From Balaenoptera acutorostrata (Eukaryota; Chordata; Mammalia; Artiodactyla; Balaenopteridae), in assembly GCF_949987535.1 (NCBI RefSeq), contig NC_080082.1, forward strand, positions 52,490,374 through 52,554,373: a DNA stretch of 64,000 nucleotides, given 5' to 3'. Each line of letters starts with the position of its first letter. Within the stretch, counting starts at the first letter, position 1. Both the position numbers and the translations under genes were made by a program. Of this stretch, positions 11,101 through 25,000 are shown piece after piece. The notes under the pieces were generated by a model. The model was given only the letters and a program-made list of their open reading frames with translations. It did not search any database and was not told where the DNA came from.

Positions 11101-14100
11101 TTGAGCAGTCCTCCTGCCCCTGCCCCGCAGCTCTTCAATCTGATACCCCGGTACTTTGTGAATGTCCCATCGAGGCCCCTGTGGTACACTGTGGACCAGA
11201 CACCTGTGTTCATCCTGGGCGGCATCCCTGAGGAGAAGGCCATCCTGCTGACTGACACAAACTTCAAGGACTTCTTTCTCGTGGAGGTGAGTTGATGCAG
11301 GGCAGATGGTGGGCCGGGCCTCAGCTCCTAAAATGGTGGGGGGGCCTGGGGCCAGAGAAAGATCCCCAAAGACCTACCACCGATGAGAGGCAAATAGCAT
11401 GAATGAAAGAGATAAGACCGCAACCAGACAGCCTGGGTTCAAGTCCTGGTTCTGCCACCTCCTGGCTGTGCGATGTTGGGCAAGTCACTTCACCTGGGCC
11501 TCAGATTCCCCATCTGTAAAATGGGAACAATATTTATATTTACCTCACAGAATCATTGCGAGGATGATATAAATTAATGTCAGCCGGACACAGAATGAGC
11601 ACTATGTGAGTCAAAGCTATTATTATTTATAGGTCCACCATTTGTAATTCTGAAATCCAAAATCTTTGAAATGGCATTTTCACAAGTTTAGGGCTAAAAT
11701 GTATTTGTTGAGAAACCCCGACCTGAGCTAACAAAGGCTACTTTTTTTAGTCTTTATGCATCCATTTAGTGTTAATATTCAGATGCTGCCCTGCAGAAAT
11801 ATTAAGGAGTTTGATTATGGGGTGTTGCCCCAGACCCCACTGGGGTTTGGATGGTATATATGTGCCATCTTACCTTCTAAACTGGAAAATTCTGAATTTC
11901 GATATTCGTCTGGCCCCTAGGGTTTCAAATTCAGCATTGTGAGCCTCTATTATTCCCAGAACAGGGAAGGAGTGTCTGAAGCAAGGTTCTTTTGGTGTGA
12001 ATGACAAACACGTTTGAATTAATTGCAGCTGTAGGCAGAACTCCAAACCAGTTTGGTTTCAGCAGAGAAATGGCTTTAGTAGGTGTGCCTAACTGCAAAG
12101 CCCAGACACAGCTCAGCCTGCAGGCCTGGCTTGATTCAGGGCTCAAATGAGGACTCCAGCTTTCGGCTCCACTTCTTCTGGATTAACTCCATCCTCAGTG
12201 TGATTCATATCATCCCAACTCCCAGGCAGAGAGAAAGGGAGCGTCTGTTTCCCAAATAACTTAAAAAAAAAAAAAAAAAATCCTGAAATTTGTTTGCTTG
12301 GTCCTGATTGGCCCAGCTTGAGTCATGTCTCCCAAAAGAATGGAATGTGCCAGCTGGCTTAGCACAGGTCATGAGATCTGTCCTAATGAGGAGGGCAGCC
12401 GAGACACGAGGCAGAGAAAGGATGGTTCCCCCAGAGTGAAATCAGGCTAGCTTTGCCACAAGGTGGGGGGATAAGATGCTGGCTGTTAACTGTGTCCAAG
12501 ATAACAATTGCGCACACAGCAACCCCCAAAGATTGCCTTAGCCTCCTCGCCTTAAGGCTGAAAGCCCCGCGCATGATTTCTGACAACCCCATGTGGATTA
12601 ACGTTCTCTCAGGTCCCTCTGGCTATGACTTCCGGCTTCTACTGATCTCATTTCATTTACAGACAGTCTCCCTGTCCTGGGTCAGCTCTCTTGGCCCAAG
12701 TCTTTCCAGACCTTGCTCAGTTTTCACGCACCTGACCCAAACACACCCACAGGAAATATGTGGCCGATGTGGATGCTGCTGAAGAGATTTGGAGGACAGA
12801 GAAGGGGGTTTATGTCATGAGAATGAAAAGTGCAATTTGAACTTCAGTCATCCTTGTTCTTTTTTTTTTTTAATTTATCAAGATGAAACTCATAAAATTC
12901 ACCACTTTTTTTTTTTTTAAAGATTTTTTTTGATGTGGACCATTTTTTTAAACTCTCTTTTGAATTTGTTACAACACTGCCTCTGTTCCATGCCCTGGCC
13001 CTTTGGCCTCGAGGCACGTAGGATCCCAGCTCCCCGACCAGGGATCGAACCCACACCCCCTGCACTGGAATGCGAAGTCCCAACCACTGGACCGCCAAGG
13101 AAGTCCCAAAAATTCACCACTTTAAAGTGAACAATTTAGTGCCATTGAGTACATTGATACTGTGCAACCACCAACTCTTGTTTCCAAAAAGTTTCCATCA
13201 CTCCAAAATCAAAGCCTACTTATTCTCATTCTTTAATCATAGGGATTTTTCCCATATTGTTGTCTCCTCTCTGTTTTCCTTCCTCTTGTTTCACCTCACC
13301 ACTCCCTTCTAGACTGCCCCTAGGGTCCCATAGGAATCCTCCCCCTACTCAGCTCTCTTCCGCCCTGAGTTGGTCAGGTTTAGATGCTGTAACGGGAGTT
13401 CCCTGGTAGCCTAGTGGTTTGGAATCTGGGCTTTCAGTGCCACGGCCTGGGTTCAATCCCTGGTCAGGGAACATCCCTCCTTTTTTGGCTGCGTGGCCAA
13501 AAAAAAAAAACCTGTAACAAAGAGGCTCCTGAGAGAGAATAGCTTAAATAGTCACTATTGCTCATTCCCCGAACATTCAGAAGTGAGAAACCCCCGTCCC
13601 TTTTATTTTCCTGCTTCACCATCCTCTAGGCCCCAGGTGTTGATCTCATCAGTGTGATCAGAGCTGGGTCATGCCTATGTCCATATTCCAGCCAATTGGG
13701 AAGGAGAAGGAGCAGAAGTGAAAGGCAAACTATTTTCTCTTAAGCAAGTTTCACTTCCACTCACATTCCATTACTGAGGAATTAGTTACTTGGCTACATC
13801 CAACTGCAAAGGAGGCTGGGAAGTATACTTTCCGTCTGGGTGGCACATGCCCTGCTAAAACTCAATTACCAAAGAATATGGGAGAAAGGGATTTGGGAGC
13901 CCAACTAGCCACCTGCCAAAAATGGAAGAGGAAATTTGTAAGTTTGTGTAACCAAAAAATTCAGGACTTCAGGTCCAGCTTGACCCAGGATTTCAAACAA
14001 TGTCACCAAGACTGAGTTGCTCTCTCTCCATCTCTCGGACCTGGTTCCTCTGTATTGACTTTATGCTCAAACATCTCTGTACTTGGAATTGTAAAGGCTG

Positions 14101-17100
14101 CATCTCAGGCCCACATCCAGTGGGAAAGATCTTTCCCATTACCCTCTAACCCCCAAATCCCAAGATTCCTTCCACTTGGTGTGGCTCACCATTTGCTCAC
14201 CTTGACTCAATCATTGTGGCCAGAGACACCCACCATGCTGCTTTTTTTTTGAGTTAAATGAGTCAGAACTCTCAAGCTCTGCTCAAATAAGAAATCCAGC
14301 TGACTCATAGCTTTTCTTTTTCTCATGTATGTGGGAGAAGGGAGATGTGATGATCCTCTTCTGGTTTAACAAAGAAAATTTCCAAGTATTTCTTCCAGAA
14401 AACAGAGGCAGAACTTTAAATATTAACAGGGCAATAGATTAAGTATGGCACCCGATCAAAATGACACATTGAGAGGGTACAGGTTAGTTTCACCAGGCAC
14501 AGCAACAATGTCTGTGGTCTGTAGAAATCTCTTATGTGCTGAATAGGGTAGGGAAGTGAGAATGTACATGTTACCCTTAACTTGATGAAATTTCCCTCAG
14601 CAGCAGAACTTAGAGTGTTACTTTGGTATATGCTTTTTATTGGAAAAGTTAGTGAAAAATTCCACTTTCTAGTGGAAAATTTCAATCAAACACAAAAGTA
14701 GAGAATTATATAATGAACCCGGCTTCAATAATTAACATTTTGCCTTTTTTTTTTGATCCCACTTTTTTTTTTTTTTTTCCTGGAATGTTTTAAAGAAAAT
14801 TCCAGCCATCATACCATTCACCTGTAAATTCTGGAAATAATTGAGGAAGTGTCTCTAACACATGAGAACTTTTAAGAAATAAAACCACAATGCCATTATA
14901 ATGCCCAGCAAAATAACAGTAACCCCTTAATAGCATCTAACCCGGTCATAGTCAATTTTCCCCAATGATCTAAAAATATGTTTTACAGTTGGTTTGTTTG
15001 AATCAGGACCCACACATTGCATTTGGTTGTTACGTCTCTTAATACTCTACCTTTTTTTCAGGCAATTTAAGAAACCAGACCTTTTGTCCCATAGAATTTG
15101 GCTGTTTGCTTCTTCACAGAATCGATTAAAACTTGTTCCTCTGACCCTATGTATTAGTCTGCTCAGGCCGCCATAATAAAATACCATAGACTGGGTGGCT
15201 TAAACAACAGAAATTTATATTCTCATAGTTCTGGAGGCTGGAAGTCCAAGATCAAGGTGTCAGCAGGGTTGGTTTCTCTCCTGGGCTTGCAGAAAGTACC
15301 TTCTCACTGTGTCCTCACATGGCCTTTTCTCTGTGGGCATGAGTGGAGAGAGAGAGAGATCTCTGGTGTCTCTTTCTCTTTTTATAAGGACACCAGTCCA
15401 ATAGGATTAGGGCCCCACCCTTATGACCTTGTTGAACCTTAATTATCTCCTTAAAGGCCCAAGTACAGTCATGATGAGGGCTAGGGCTTCAACATATAAA
15501 TTCTGCTCATAACAACCTATGTTGCCTGTAAACTGGTAGTGAGCTCTAGAAGCTTGGTTAAACTTAGACTCAAAAAAAAAAAAAAAAAACGGGAATTCCC
15601 TGGTGGTCTGGTGGTTAGGACTCCACGCTTCCACTGCAGGGGGCCCGGTTCGATCCTGGGTAGACTCAATCTTTTAGGCCCTTCATTGGTGGTGCCTTCC
15701 CACTGTTAGTGATATTGCCAGTGCTAGTGATCGTTCGTAAGTTCAGATGGTGTCAGCCTGGCAGCCAAATTGTGTTCACGATAGAATAGGATTATTAAAA
15801 GTGTGCCTTGGGGCTTCCCTGGTGGCGCAGTGGTTGAGAATCTGCCTGCTAATGCAGGGGACACGGGTTCGAGCCCTGGTCTGGGAGGATCCCACATGCC
15901 ACGGAGCAGCTGGGCCCGTGAGCCACAGCTGCTGAGCCTGCGCGTCTGGAGCCTGTGCCCCGCAACGGGAGGGGCCGCGATAGTGAAAGGCCCGCGCACC
16001 GCGATGAAGAGCGGTCCCCGCACCGCGATGAAGAGTGGCCCCCACTTGCCGCAACTAGAGAAAGCCCTCGCACGAACCGAAGACCCAGCACAGCCAAAAA
16101 TAAATAAATAAATAAATAAATAAAATTTAAAAAAAAAAAAAAAAAGTGTGCCTTGGGCCAAGCTTGGGATCTTTTGGATCCACATGAGTACAACCCTGAC
16201 TGTGGCCTGGGGAACCGGGTCTGCTGAGCACCGTTGAGTATGCTGTGTACTGCCCAACTCTAGGGAGCACAGAAAGCCCCAACTGGCTCTGGCATGGGTC
16301 ACCTGCTTGCAGGGGAAGTTTGCTGGGGAAGTTTGGCCACCAAGATGCTGCTGTAGCATGAGCAGGGAGGGGACCCTGGGGGCAGCGGCATGTGTTCATT
16401 CCAAGCAGTTGTCAGAGCTGGTGCCTCGAGGCAAGGGAGGACACAGGGGCTGAGACCAAGGCCACCTGCCTACCACTGGCTCTACTCCCTTGCAGTTGAG
16501 CATTGACAGTTGCTGGGTAGGCTCCTTCTACTGCCCCCAGGCCAGCTTCACTGCTACCATCTTCGATGCCATCGCCACCGAGAGCACCCTCTTCATTCGG
16601 CAGAACCAGCTCATCTACTATTTCACGGGCACCTATACCACACTCCACGAAAGCAACCGTGGCAGCGGTGAGGGGCCCCTGGCCGGGTCACATACCCGGG
16701 TGTCCTTGGCATCTTAGGCAAGGGGACCTGCCTGTTGGAGCCCCAGGGAGGGCGCCTCAGTGAATCCATCACTGGAGGCGCCTGGGAATGGAATTGCCGT
16801 GAGTGGGGAGGGGGATGTTGGGACTTCCCAAGCTCCTGAAGCATCGCTGCCCACCCTGCAGTGGCCTCCTCCTACCCTCTATATGCTGGGGTGAGGCTTT
16901 CATCCAGAGCTTCCCAGGAGTTGTGAACCGACTAAGGGCAGAGAGAGGTGTGAGAGTGAAGGGAGGGAGCAGAGAGAAAGACACACGGTGCATGTTCACT
17001 CACACACAGACGTGCAGAGAGAGAAAGGCAAAACGGAGAGAGATGCATACCAAGCGAGAAATGTGGGGGGCTGGAGAGTGGCAGAGAGTCAGAAAGAAAG

Positions 17101-19041
17101 ACATACAAAGAGAGAAACAGAGATGGGCCGTTGGAGAGGCAGTGCCATGAGGGAGATTGATCAGAGGGGAAAAACAGAGACTTTTGATTCAGCCTCATCT
17201 GTTAAATGATCCCAAAGCCCTAGTTCTTCTCACTTTCTGCCCCTGCCCTATCTAACTGAAAGATGTCAACTTATAGAGTCACAGAAACTTGTACTGTAAC
17301 CCATATTTCATTAGTTAGTGAGTGTTTCCAACAGCTCTATTTTTCTCTCTTTCTTTCTTAGGGCACTTTGACAGTGGGAAGGACCAAGTTAAAAGAGATT
17401 TAAGTCAAAGATGGGTGTTTATTGGCTTAGATAGCTGGAAAACTCAGGAGCATGTTGTTTTCAGGCACAGTTGGATCTAGGGGCTCACTGCAGCTGTTAG
17501 GCCCATCTTTGTGGTACTACTGCCCCACTCCATCCAGCAACTGCAGGCTTTTATGCCGGGGGTGGAGGTGGGGGGCAGGAAAGAATATCTCTTTGTTAGT
17601 GGTTGCAAGCTGAGAACTGTCTCTGATTTGCTCAGCTTGGTCACATGCCCAGCTCAGAACCCATCCTCTGGCCAGGGGAATAGAAGAGTGGGGTCAGCCC
17701 AATCTGAACCTTGTGGACAGAGTGTGAGCGGGGCTGGGGGGATTTTCTCAAAGGCAGTTGGGGCCTTATACCAAGGGCCCCTCAGACGCCACGCTGAACG
17801 GTCACTCCAGTGGGAGAAGACAGATAACAGGCTCATTAAGGCCTGGGAAATGTGGATGGGGGCCCAGGTCCCAGGCTCAAATGTCTGTACTGGCCCCCAC
17901 AGAGAGATGGGTTCGTGTCCTGGCTAACGAGTGCATCAAGAAGTTGTGCCCTGTGCATTTCCATAGCAATGGCTCCGAGTATGTCATGGCCCTCACCACT
18001 GGCAAGCACGAAGGTTACGTCCACTTTGGGACCATCACAGGTAAGTTTGGGGGTCTCCAATAGCCCAAGAGACCCCTCCGTACCCTCTCACTTCTAAGAA
18101 TTCTGACCCCAGGCCCTCACCCCTCACCATATTCCTTCAGGAGGGGTCCCAGGCTGGAGGGTCTCCCTGTGAGTCGATATGGGTTTATGCCTTTGTAGGG
18201 GCAGGGCTTGGGGTGTGTTATGTATCTTTCACAGTGTGTTTGGTTTCAAAGGGCAGAAGCCCAATTCAAAAATCACTTAAGCAGGGACTTCCCTGGCAAT
18301 CCAGTGGTTAAGACTCTGGGCTTCCACTGCAGGGAGTGCAGGTTCGATCCCTGGTTGGGGAAATAAGATCCTCACATACTGCACGGTATGGCCAAAAATT
18401 TTTTTTTAAATCATCTAAGCATAAAAAATTTGTAGACATATAAATGAGAAGACCAGGATCCAACGTCAGGCATAGCTGGATTCAGGGGCTTACAGGGTAT
18501 ATCCTCAGGACTCTATCTCTTGGCAAGGTAGTATAGCATAGGGATTATAGCACGGGTTCTGGAGAGAGACTGCTCTAACACACCCAACTCAAGTCACCTG
18601 CAGCTTTGGATAGGTGACTTAACCTCTCTTTTTGGTTTCATATCCTCATTTGCAAAATGGGGCTGATAGTACTAGTACCTGCCTCATCGTATTGATATAA
18701 AGATTAAATAAGTTGACATATATAAGGGTCTTAGGAGAGTGCTGGGGACATGGTACTATTCAAGGGTTTATCATTATTAGCCCTGTGATTTGGCTTCATT
18801 TTCAGGTAGATACTCCCCTCACGAGGGTTAGAGATGGCCTCCAGGAACTTGGGGCTCACATGTCCCACCAGTATGAGTCACCCTGAGAGAGTGAGAGTGG
18901 ACTCTTCCCCACTGGCTCTAGCACAAATCCCAGGGTGCACTCTGATTGGCCCATTCTGGGTCACATGCTCAGACCTGAGCCAATTACTGTGACCAGAGAC
19001 AGACATAGTCTCTTTTTTTTTAACTTTTTAGAAGAATGTAT

Positions 19042-19088
<47 letters not shown>

Positions 19089-22000
19089 TTCTTGGCTGTG
19101 TTGGGTCTTAGTTCTTGCACGTGGGTTTTCTCTAGTTGCAGCGAGTGGGGGCTACTCTTCGTTGTGGTGCGCGGGCTTCTCATTGTGGTGGCTTCTCTTG
19201 TTGTGGAGCACGGGCTCTAGGCGCACGGGCTTCAGCAATTGCAGCACACGGACTCAGTAGTTGTGGTGTGTGGGCTCAGTAGTTGTGGCGCGCAGGCTCA
19301 GTAGTTGTGGCTCATGGGCTCTAGAGCACAGGCTCAGTAGTTGTGGCACATGGACTTAGTTGCTCGGTAGCATGTGGGATCTTCCCCAACCAGGGCTCGA
19401 ACCCGTGTCCTCTGCATTGGCAGGTGGATTCTTAACCACTGCACCACCAGGGAAGTCCAGGCAGACATATTCTGATAGGCCAGTTGTGAATGACTGAAAG
19501 GCCAGTTGAGTGAGAGCTGCCCCAGGGAATCCTGGGACTGAGAACAAGGCACACGCATAATTGGAGAGCCGGTGTGGTGGGGTGCCAGACGGGCTGGGAA
19601 GGGCCTGAGCTTTGACCTGCCCTGCTCTGCAGATGGCCGCGTGTCCTTCGAGTTGCTGCCCAGGCAGCGGTCCGTGTGCAATGGGATACTAGGTACCCAG
19701 GTCCCAGATGGGTCTGCAGTGGGCAGGGGGTGGGGTGGGTTTGGGGGGGTTGAGGGGGAACTGAAGGTGTGGGAGAGCAGGGGAGGGTGGGAGAGGTCAC
19801 AGGACAGGATGGGCAATTTCTTGGGGATGGGTGGAGAGTCACTGGGATAGATGTGGCGGTCACAGAGACCATAGAGAAGGACGGGATCTGGGGGCTGCTC
19901 TGGACTTCTGCCTTCCCTACCAGTTGTCAACTGCTCCATAACCTGGGCCGTATTTATTGCTGGTGACTACAATCTACTGCTGCTGGTGGAGATCGAAGAC
20001 CCCTCCACCAGGAAGTATTTCCAGGTGGTCAGCTATGACCTGGGTAAATGGGGCGCCACGGGGGGGGGGCTGAGCGGGAAGGGGCAGGAGCTCGGAGTGT
20101 GAACTGTGGGCCCATCCTTTGCGATCTGTGCCCAGCAGACAGCTGGAAGGAAATGTTGCTCGTGCCACTGCTAGGTAAGGGGCAGTGGTGGAGAACAGGC
20201 CGTCTGGGCTGAAGAACCTGAGAGGAAGTCAATGAGACTACAACAGAGGGGAAAGGGGAGGAGAGAGATTGGAGACGTGGGCAGACGCCAGACCTGGAAG
20301 GGCCTTCTGGCTCACAATAAGGAGATTTGATTTGATTTGATGAAGTGAGAATAGGGCTGCCGTGTACAGCTGTTTAGACTGTGCCTGGCACTCCCCAGCC
20401 AAGGAGTCAGAGGAGGCAAGTCCTCTGCCCTAACAGGACTGTATCCTCTCAGAGGAAGTGTCTTTTTATAATTCACATAAAGAAATTCTAAAGATTAATG
20501 GGCCCAAATGGGAAGCTGTTGGAGGGTTTTGGGAGGGGTTGGGGAGCTGGGGACCTGCTCAGTTTCAGGTCTTGAAAGCTCAGGGCCTCAGGAGATTTTT
20601 GCTGTGTTTTCCCCACCTGTAGTCAGTGATTACCTGGTTGTCCTCTACACCATCCCGGAATTCATCCCTGACGGTAGGAGGGGAGGGCAGAGGGGGCTGA
20701 AAAAGTGGGGGGCGGGGGGCTAGGAGGGGCCCAAGTGACCCCATCTCACTGCTGTGTCCACTCTGCCTCTGCCCCTGCCAGCTCGAGGCCTGGAGTTCCT
20801 GATGATCCTAGGGACAGAGTCTTACACCAACTTTCCGATGGTACCCAAGGGCATGTCCTACAACCCGTATAACAACCTGCTGTTCATCTGGGGCAACTTC
20901 CTCCTGCAGAGGTATGGGGCCGGGTACAAGTTGGCCTCCCCAACCCCACTAGGGTGGGGGTCCTTTATGAAGTCACCAAGTTTTCAGAGTATGCCCAAGT
21001 CCAGAGGTTATCAGGACTGTGATGGGGGAAAAATGGGCTGGGGTGGGCAGAGATGGGATGGGGGAAGCTGATATTTTAAAGCTGGGAGCCCTTTCTTAGA
21101 TGAAACCTGATATGAGGACCTAACCTATGTGAGCAATAGAAGGGCATTGTCTGGGGAAAGGTAAGGATGCTTTTCACCCCTCAGGAATCCAGGGGTCCCA
21201 GAGCCAACTCTATGCGCTGTTGGCAAACTGCCAGTTTGGTTGAACCTTCCTGTTTACTGATGGGCAGGTCAGCCAGAGGGTTTGGAGTGGGGGGCAGAAA
21301 CTAGAGTCCCAGGCCTCCTTTGCGTGTTCTCACAAGGCTGGTGGAGAACTGAGTAGGTGGTTCCTGCGTCGTGTCAGGCCTAGCTGGGGAAGCAGATATT
21401 CCCCAGGGCCTTGCCTGGTGCCCCTACCTCCCACCTCTGCCCCTGCAGCTATAACAGTGAAAACTTCATCTACCTGGCGGACTTCCCCAAGGAGCTGTCC
21501 ATCAAGTACCTGGTCAACTCGTTCTATGGGGACACGGCTATTGTCACAGAGACTGAGGAGGTGGGCTGCCCTGCCCCTCTCCCTACTTCCTTTCTGCCCA
21601 CCCCCCAAATCCCAAGGGTTTCCCTTCTTCCCCTGTCAGGGTGAAGGGGCCCAGGAGAGGGAACATCTTCAGGGACCCAGGGGAAGGGCAACGAAAGCTC
21701 CATTTATAGCTGAGAACCCTCAAACTCAAAAAGGATAAGTACATTTCCAAAGTCACTCTGCAGAGTGAAAAACCTGTGCTCAGAGTCATGATGTGATTTC
21801 CAGAGGGGGTCCTCTTTCATTCCATCGTGCAGTTCAGTTCATAAATATTGAGGACTTACCGTATGCCTGATCCAGTGCTGGAGACACAGTGGCCAATGAA
21901 TCAGTGCTGGGCCCTGCCCTCACAGGGTCCCAGTCCAGTTGGGAAGATGGACTCATTCCCAGACTGTGACGGTTCAGAGTAGCCAGGGCTGCAATGTGGA

Positions 22001-25000
22001 AAACAGCACCTGTGGAAGTTCAGACCCGGTCTGGGGGTGTGTGTGTCAGCGAGGGCTTCACAGAGGAGGCCACGTGGAGGGGGGACATGCTGGAGGCTGG
22101 AGGGGATCCTCCAGGTTGAAGCTAAGGAGGAGGTGAGATCTAGAGCAAAATGTGTTGGGGGATGAGACGGTGGGCAATAGTGCAGAGATGGGAAACTGTG
22201 GCCAAGGGGGTGGTGAGACCATGGAGGGTGCAAAGAGTGAGAAGGAAAAACGAGGGCTCATTCCTCGGATCCCAGGCCTCCAGGGGGTGTATATATTAGG
22301 AATGGTTACATTGCAAGTAATAGAAACTCAAGCAGACTAAAACACTGAAGAAATTTATCATGGCGAGTGACGGCTGTAAGCAGAGCTGTTTGGGTCTGGG
22401 GAGTAGAGAAATGGCTTATCCGATCCCAGCTGGAGGTGAGCTCCCACGCTTCACCCCTCAGGGAATGGGGACTCACACTCGGCAGAGCGAGAGGTGGGGG
22501 TCGCAGGGCCCATGGCCCTCACACACACACACCCGGCTGTCTCACCCCCAGATCTGGTACCTCCTGGAGGGTAGCTACCAGGTGTACAAGCTGTTCCCGT
22601 CCAGGGGCTGGGAGGTGCACGTCAGCCTACAGGTGATGCAGCAGTCCTCTCTCTACGCCCCCAGTGAGACCATGGTCACCCTCTTCTACGAAGACAACAA
22701 ACTGTACCAGGTGCTAAGCAGGGGGCTATGGGGAAGACATGGGGGAGACATGGGGAAGCTGCAGGGCGGCTGACACCCGCTTGTGTGGCCCTGCCTTCTC
22801 GCTGCAGCTGGTGTACCTTATAGACCACCAGCAGGGCAGGCTCGTCAAGAGGCTTGTGCCTGTGGAGCAGCTTCTGATGTACCAGCAGATCAGCAACGAC
22901 TACCTCTTGGAGCGGCAAGGGTGAGAAGATACTGGACCACAGCAGCAGTCAGAGCCTTAGGCGCTGCCTGTGGGAAGCTCCCATTCGGGGGATGGGGGTG
23001 GGGTGGAGACCAAGCCATCCCCAGTGACAACCGCTGGGCTCAAAAGAGGGGTCTGACCCAGCCTGGGGACAGGGTGCATCAGGGAGGGCTTCAAGGAGGA
23101 AGAGGTGCATGAGCTGTGACCTGAAGGGTGAGGAAGAATTGACCAGGTGATAGCATGGAGCAGGGTGTTCCAGACAGGGGGAACCACATGTGCCAAGGCC
23201 CCCGGGAGGAAAGGAGATTGGCTGATCAAAGAACAGAGAGAGTGCGGTGCTGCTAGAGTGCAGTGGTGGCGGGGTGGACAAGGTGAGCCTGGTGGTCACA
23301 GGGAGGAACTTGGACTTCATCTTGAGGGGCCTGGGGAACCACGATGGGACTAAGGGGAGGGGCTCCATGCTCAGATTTTACTGTGTTCAGCAGTGATTCT
23401 TCTGCTCACCTGCAGAGGAGCCCAGGGAGGCAGCGGGGGGAGGGGGGAGGGGGGAGGACACTTCGAGGCTGAGTACCGTGGAGGGGGCGGGGGCGAGTCT
23501 AGGATGAGGTCCAGGACTCTGGCCTGTGCGGCCGAGGGCCGACCACGTGAACGTGTGCAGGGGCACCAGGGGCTGAGGCTGAGGAGGAAGGGCAGGGATG
23601 GATTAGCCTTGGGTAGTCAGCAGCGCAGGGGTGGTAAGGGGGCCTGCGGAGGCTCCCGGTGCGCGCACGGAAGAGTCAGCCGTCGTCCTCCACTACCGCC
23701 GCTCAGGAGCCACCTGACGCTCTCCTTCACCAACTTCTGCCCCTTCACGGTGATGCGTCTGCGGGACCTGCCCAACCCGCAGATCTACACGCGCCAGGAG
23801 CGCTACCGGGCGCAGCCGCCGCGTGTCTTGGAGCCCTGGGGCTTCCACAGCGACAACTCGCTCGCTGTCTATCAGGGCCTCGTCTACTACCTGCTTTGGC
23901 TGCACTCGAAGTACGACAAGGTGGGCGCCTGGCGGCGGCCGGGGCTATCCGGGCCGGGTCTTGTGTGAGGCGGGACCGCAGAGGCGTAGAAGTCAAGGCC
24001 TGCGTGGCCGGGAGAACCGCCGCGGAGGGCGGAGCAGAGCAGAGCCGCCTCGGTGCGTCCGAGGCTAAGGCGGGCTGGAGAGGGGGTCGAGCACGGCTCA
24101 GGGGAGATGGCTTTGGGGGTGTGGCGGTCGGGCTGAAAGCAGGGCTTGCGGCCGCTTTCAGGGGCAGGGGCTGGGACTGAGGCTAGGAAGGGCTCGGAGG
24201 ATGCTGCCTGCCTGGGCACGCCCCTTGGCCCCCCTCAAGGTGCCGGCGTTCCCCGCAGCCATATGCGGACCCGGTGCACGACCCCACCTGGCGCTGGTGG
24301 AAGAACAAGAAGCAGGACCAGGTGCGTGGAGAGGGTGGCGAATCGGTGGGAGGGCCGAGCCCGGATACCCCCTCACCGTCCCCCTGTCCGGGCACTGTCT
24401 TTGCCCCGCATCCCGTCCCCCAGGATTACTACTTCTACCTGGCCAGCAACTGGCGGAGCGCGGGCAGTGTGCACGTTGACATGGCCAGCTACGAAAAGAT
24501 CTACGACCTTAAGGCTGAGAACGAGCTGCCCGAGCGCATCTTCCTGGACAAGGGCACCAGCTACCGCTTCTCGGTCTTCCTGACCGCCCGGGAGCCGGAG
24601 CCCGTGCACGGTCTGTGGGCGGGGCCGGGTGGAGCCTGAGGGGCGGGGCTTCTGTTGGGTGCGGCGCCCTGACCCCTTCCTCTGCTCCAAGCAGGCGCCT
24701 CCTTCCAGGTGCAGAGCCAGGTGGGCCTGGCTGTGGTGCTGGCCGACCCGGGCTGCATCGAGGCGGTGGTGAAGGAGAAGGTCCTTGTTAATCGCAACTC
24801 GGTGCTTTTCTGGGTGAGACCAGGTGGAGGGGAGGAGCTGAGGTGACGGCGGAGCTACTGAGGCAGTGGACCTGTTAGAAGCCCGCGGTTATTTGAACTG
24901 TCCCTGGGTCCTCCCGCTGGCCTGCTGACCCCTTCATTTCTGCCCCCACCCCCAGGTTACGCTCAGTGATAAAAGGTTTTGCTTTGATCAGGGCATTAGT

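Larger units (their letters stand above)
11287..16495 (+). other. CATSPERG: CATSPERG intron 6, repeat-filled
   Basis: The 5.2-kb intron holds MIR, L1, an unnamed old repeat, a MaLR-like repeat and four SINEs (listed separately). No exon or RNA gene was recognised inside it. Confidence 0.8.

Noticed and set aside
15724..16359. Minus-strand 211-aa frame
   Set aside because: Runs through a SINE in antisense; not a gene.
22631..22633. Internal donor-like cag|gtgatg in CATSPERG exon 14
   Set aside because: The frame and the human-like sequence continue across it ([11 protein letters not shown]), so it is exonic.
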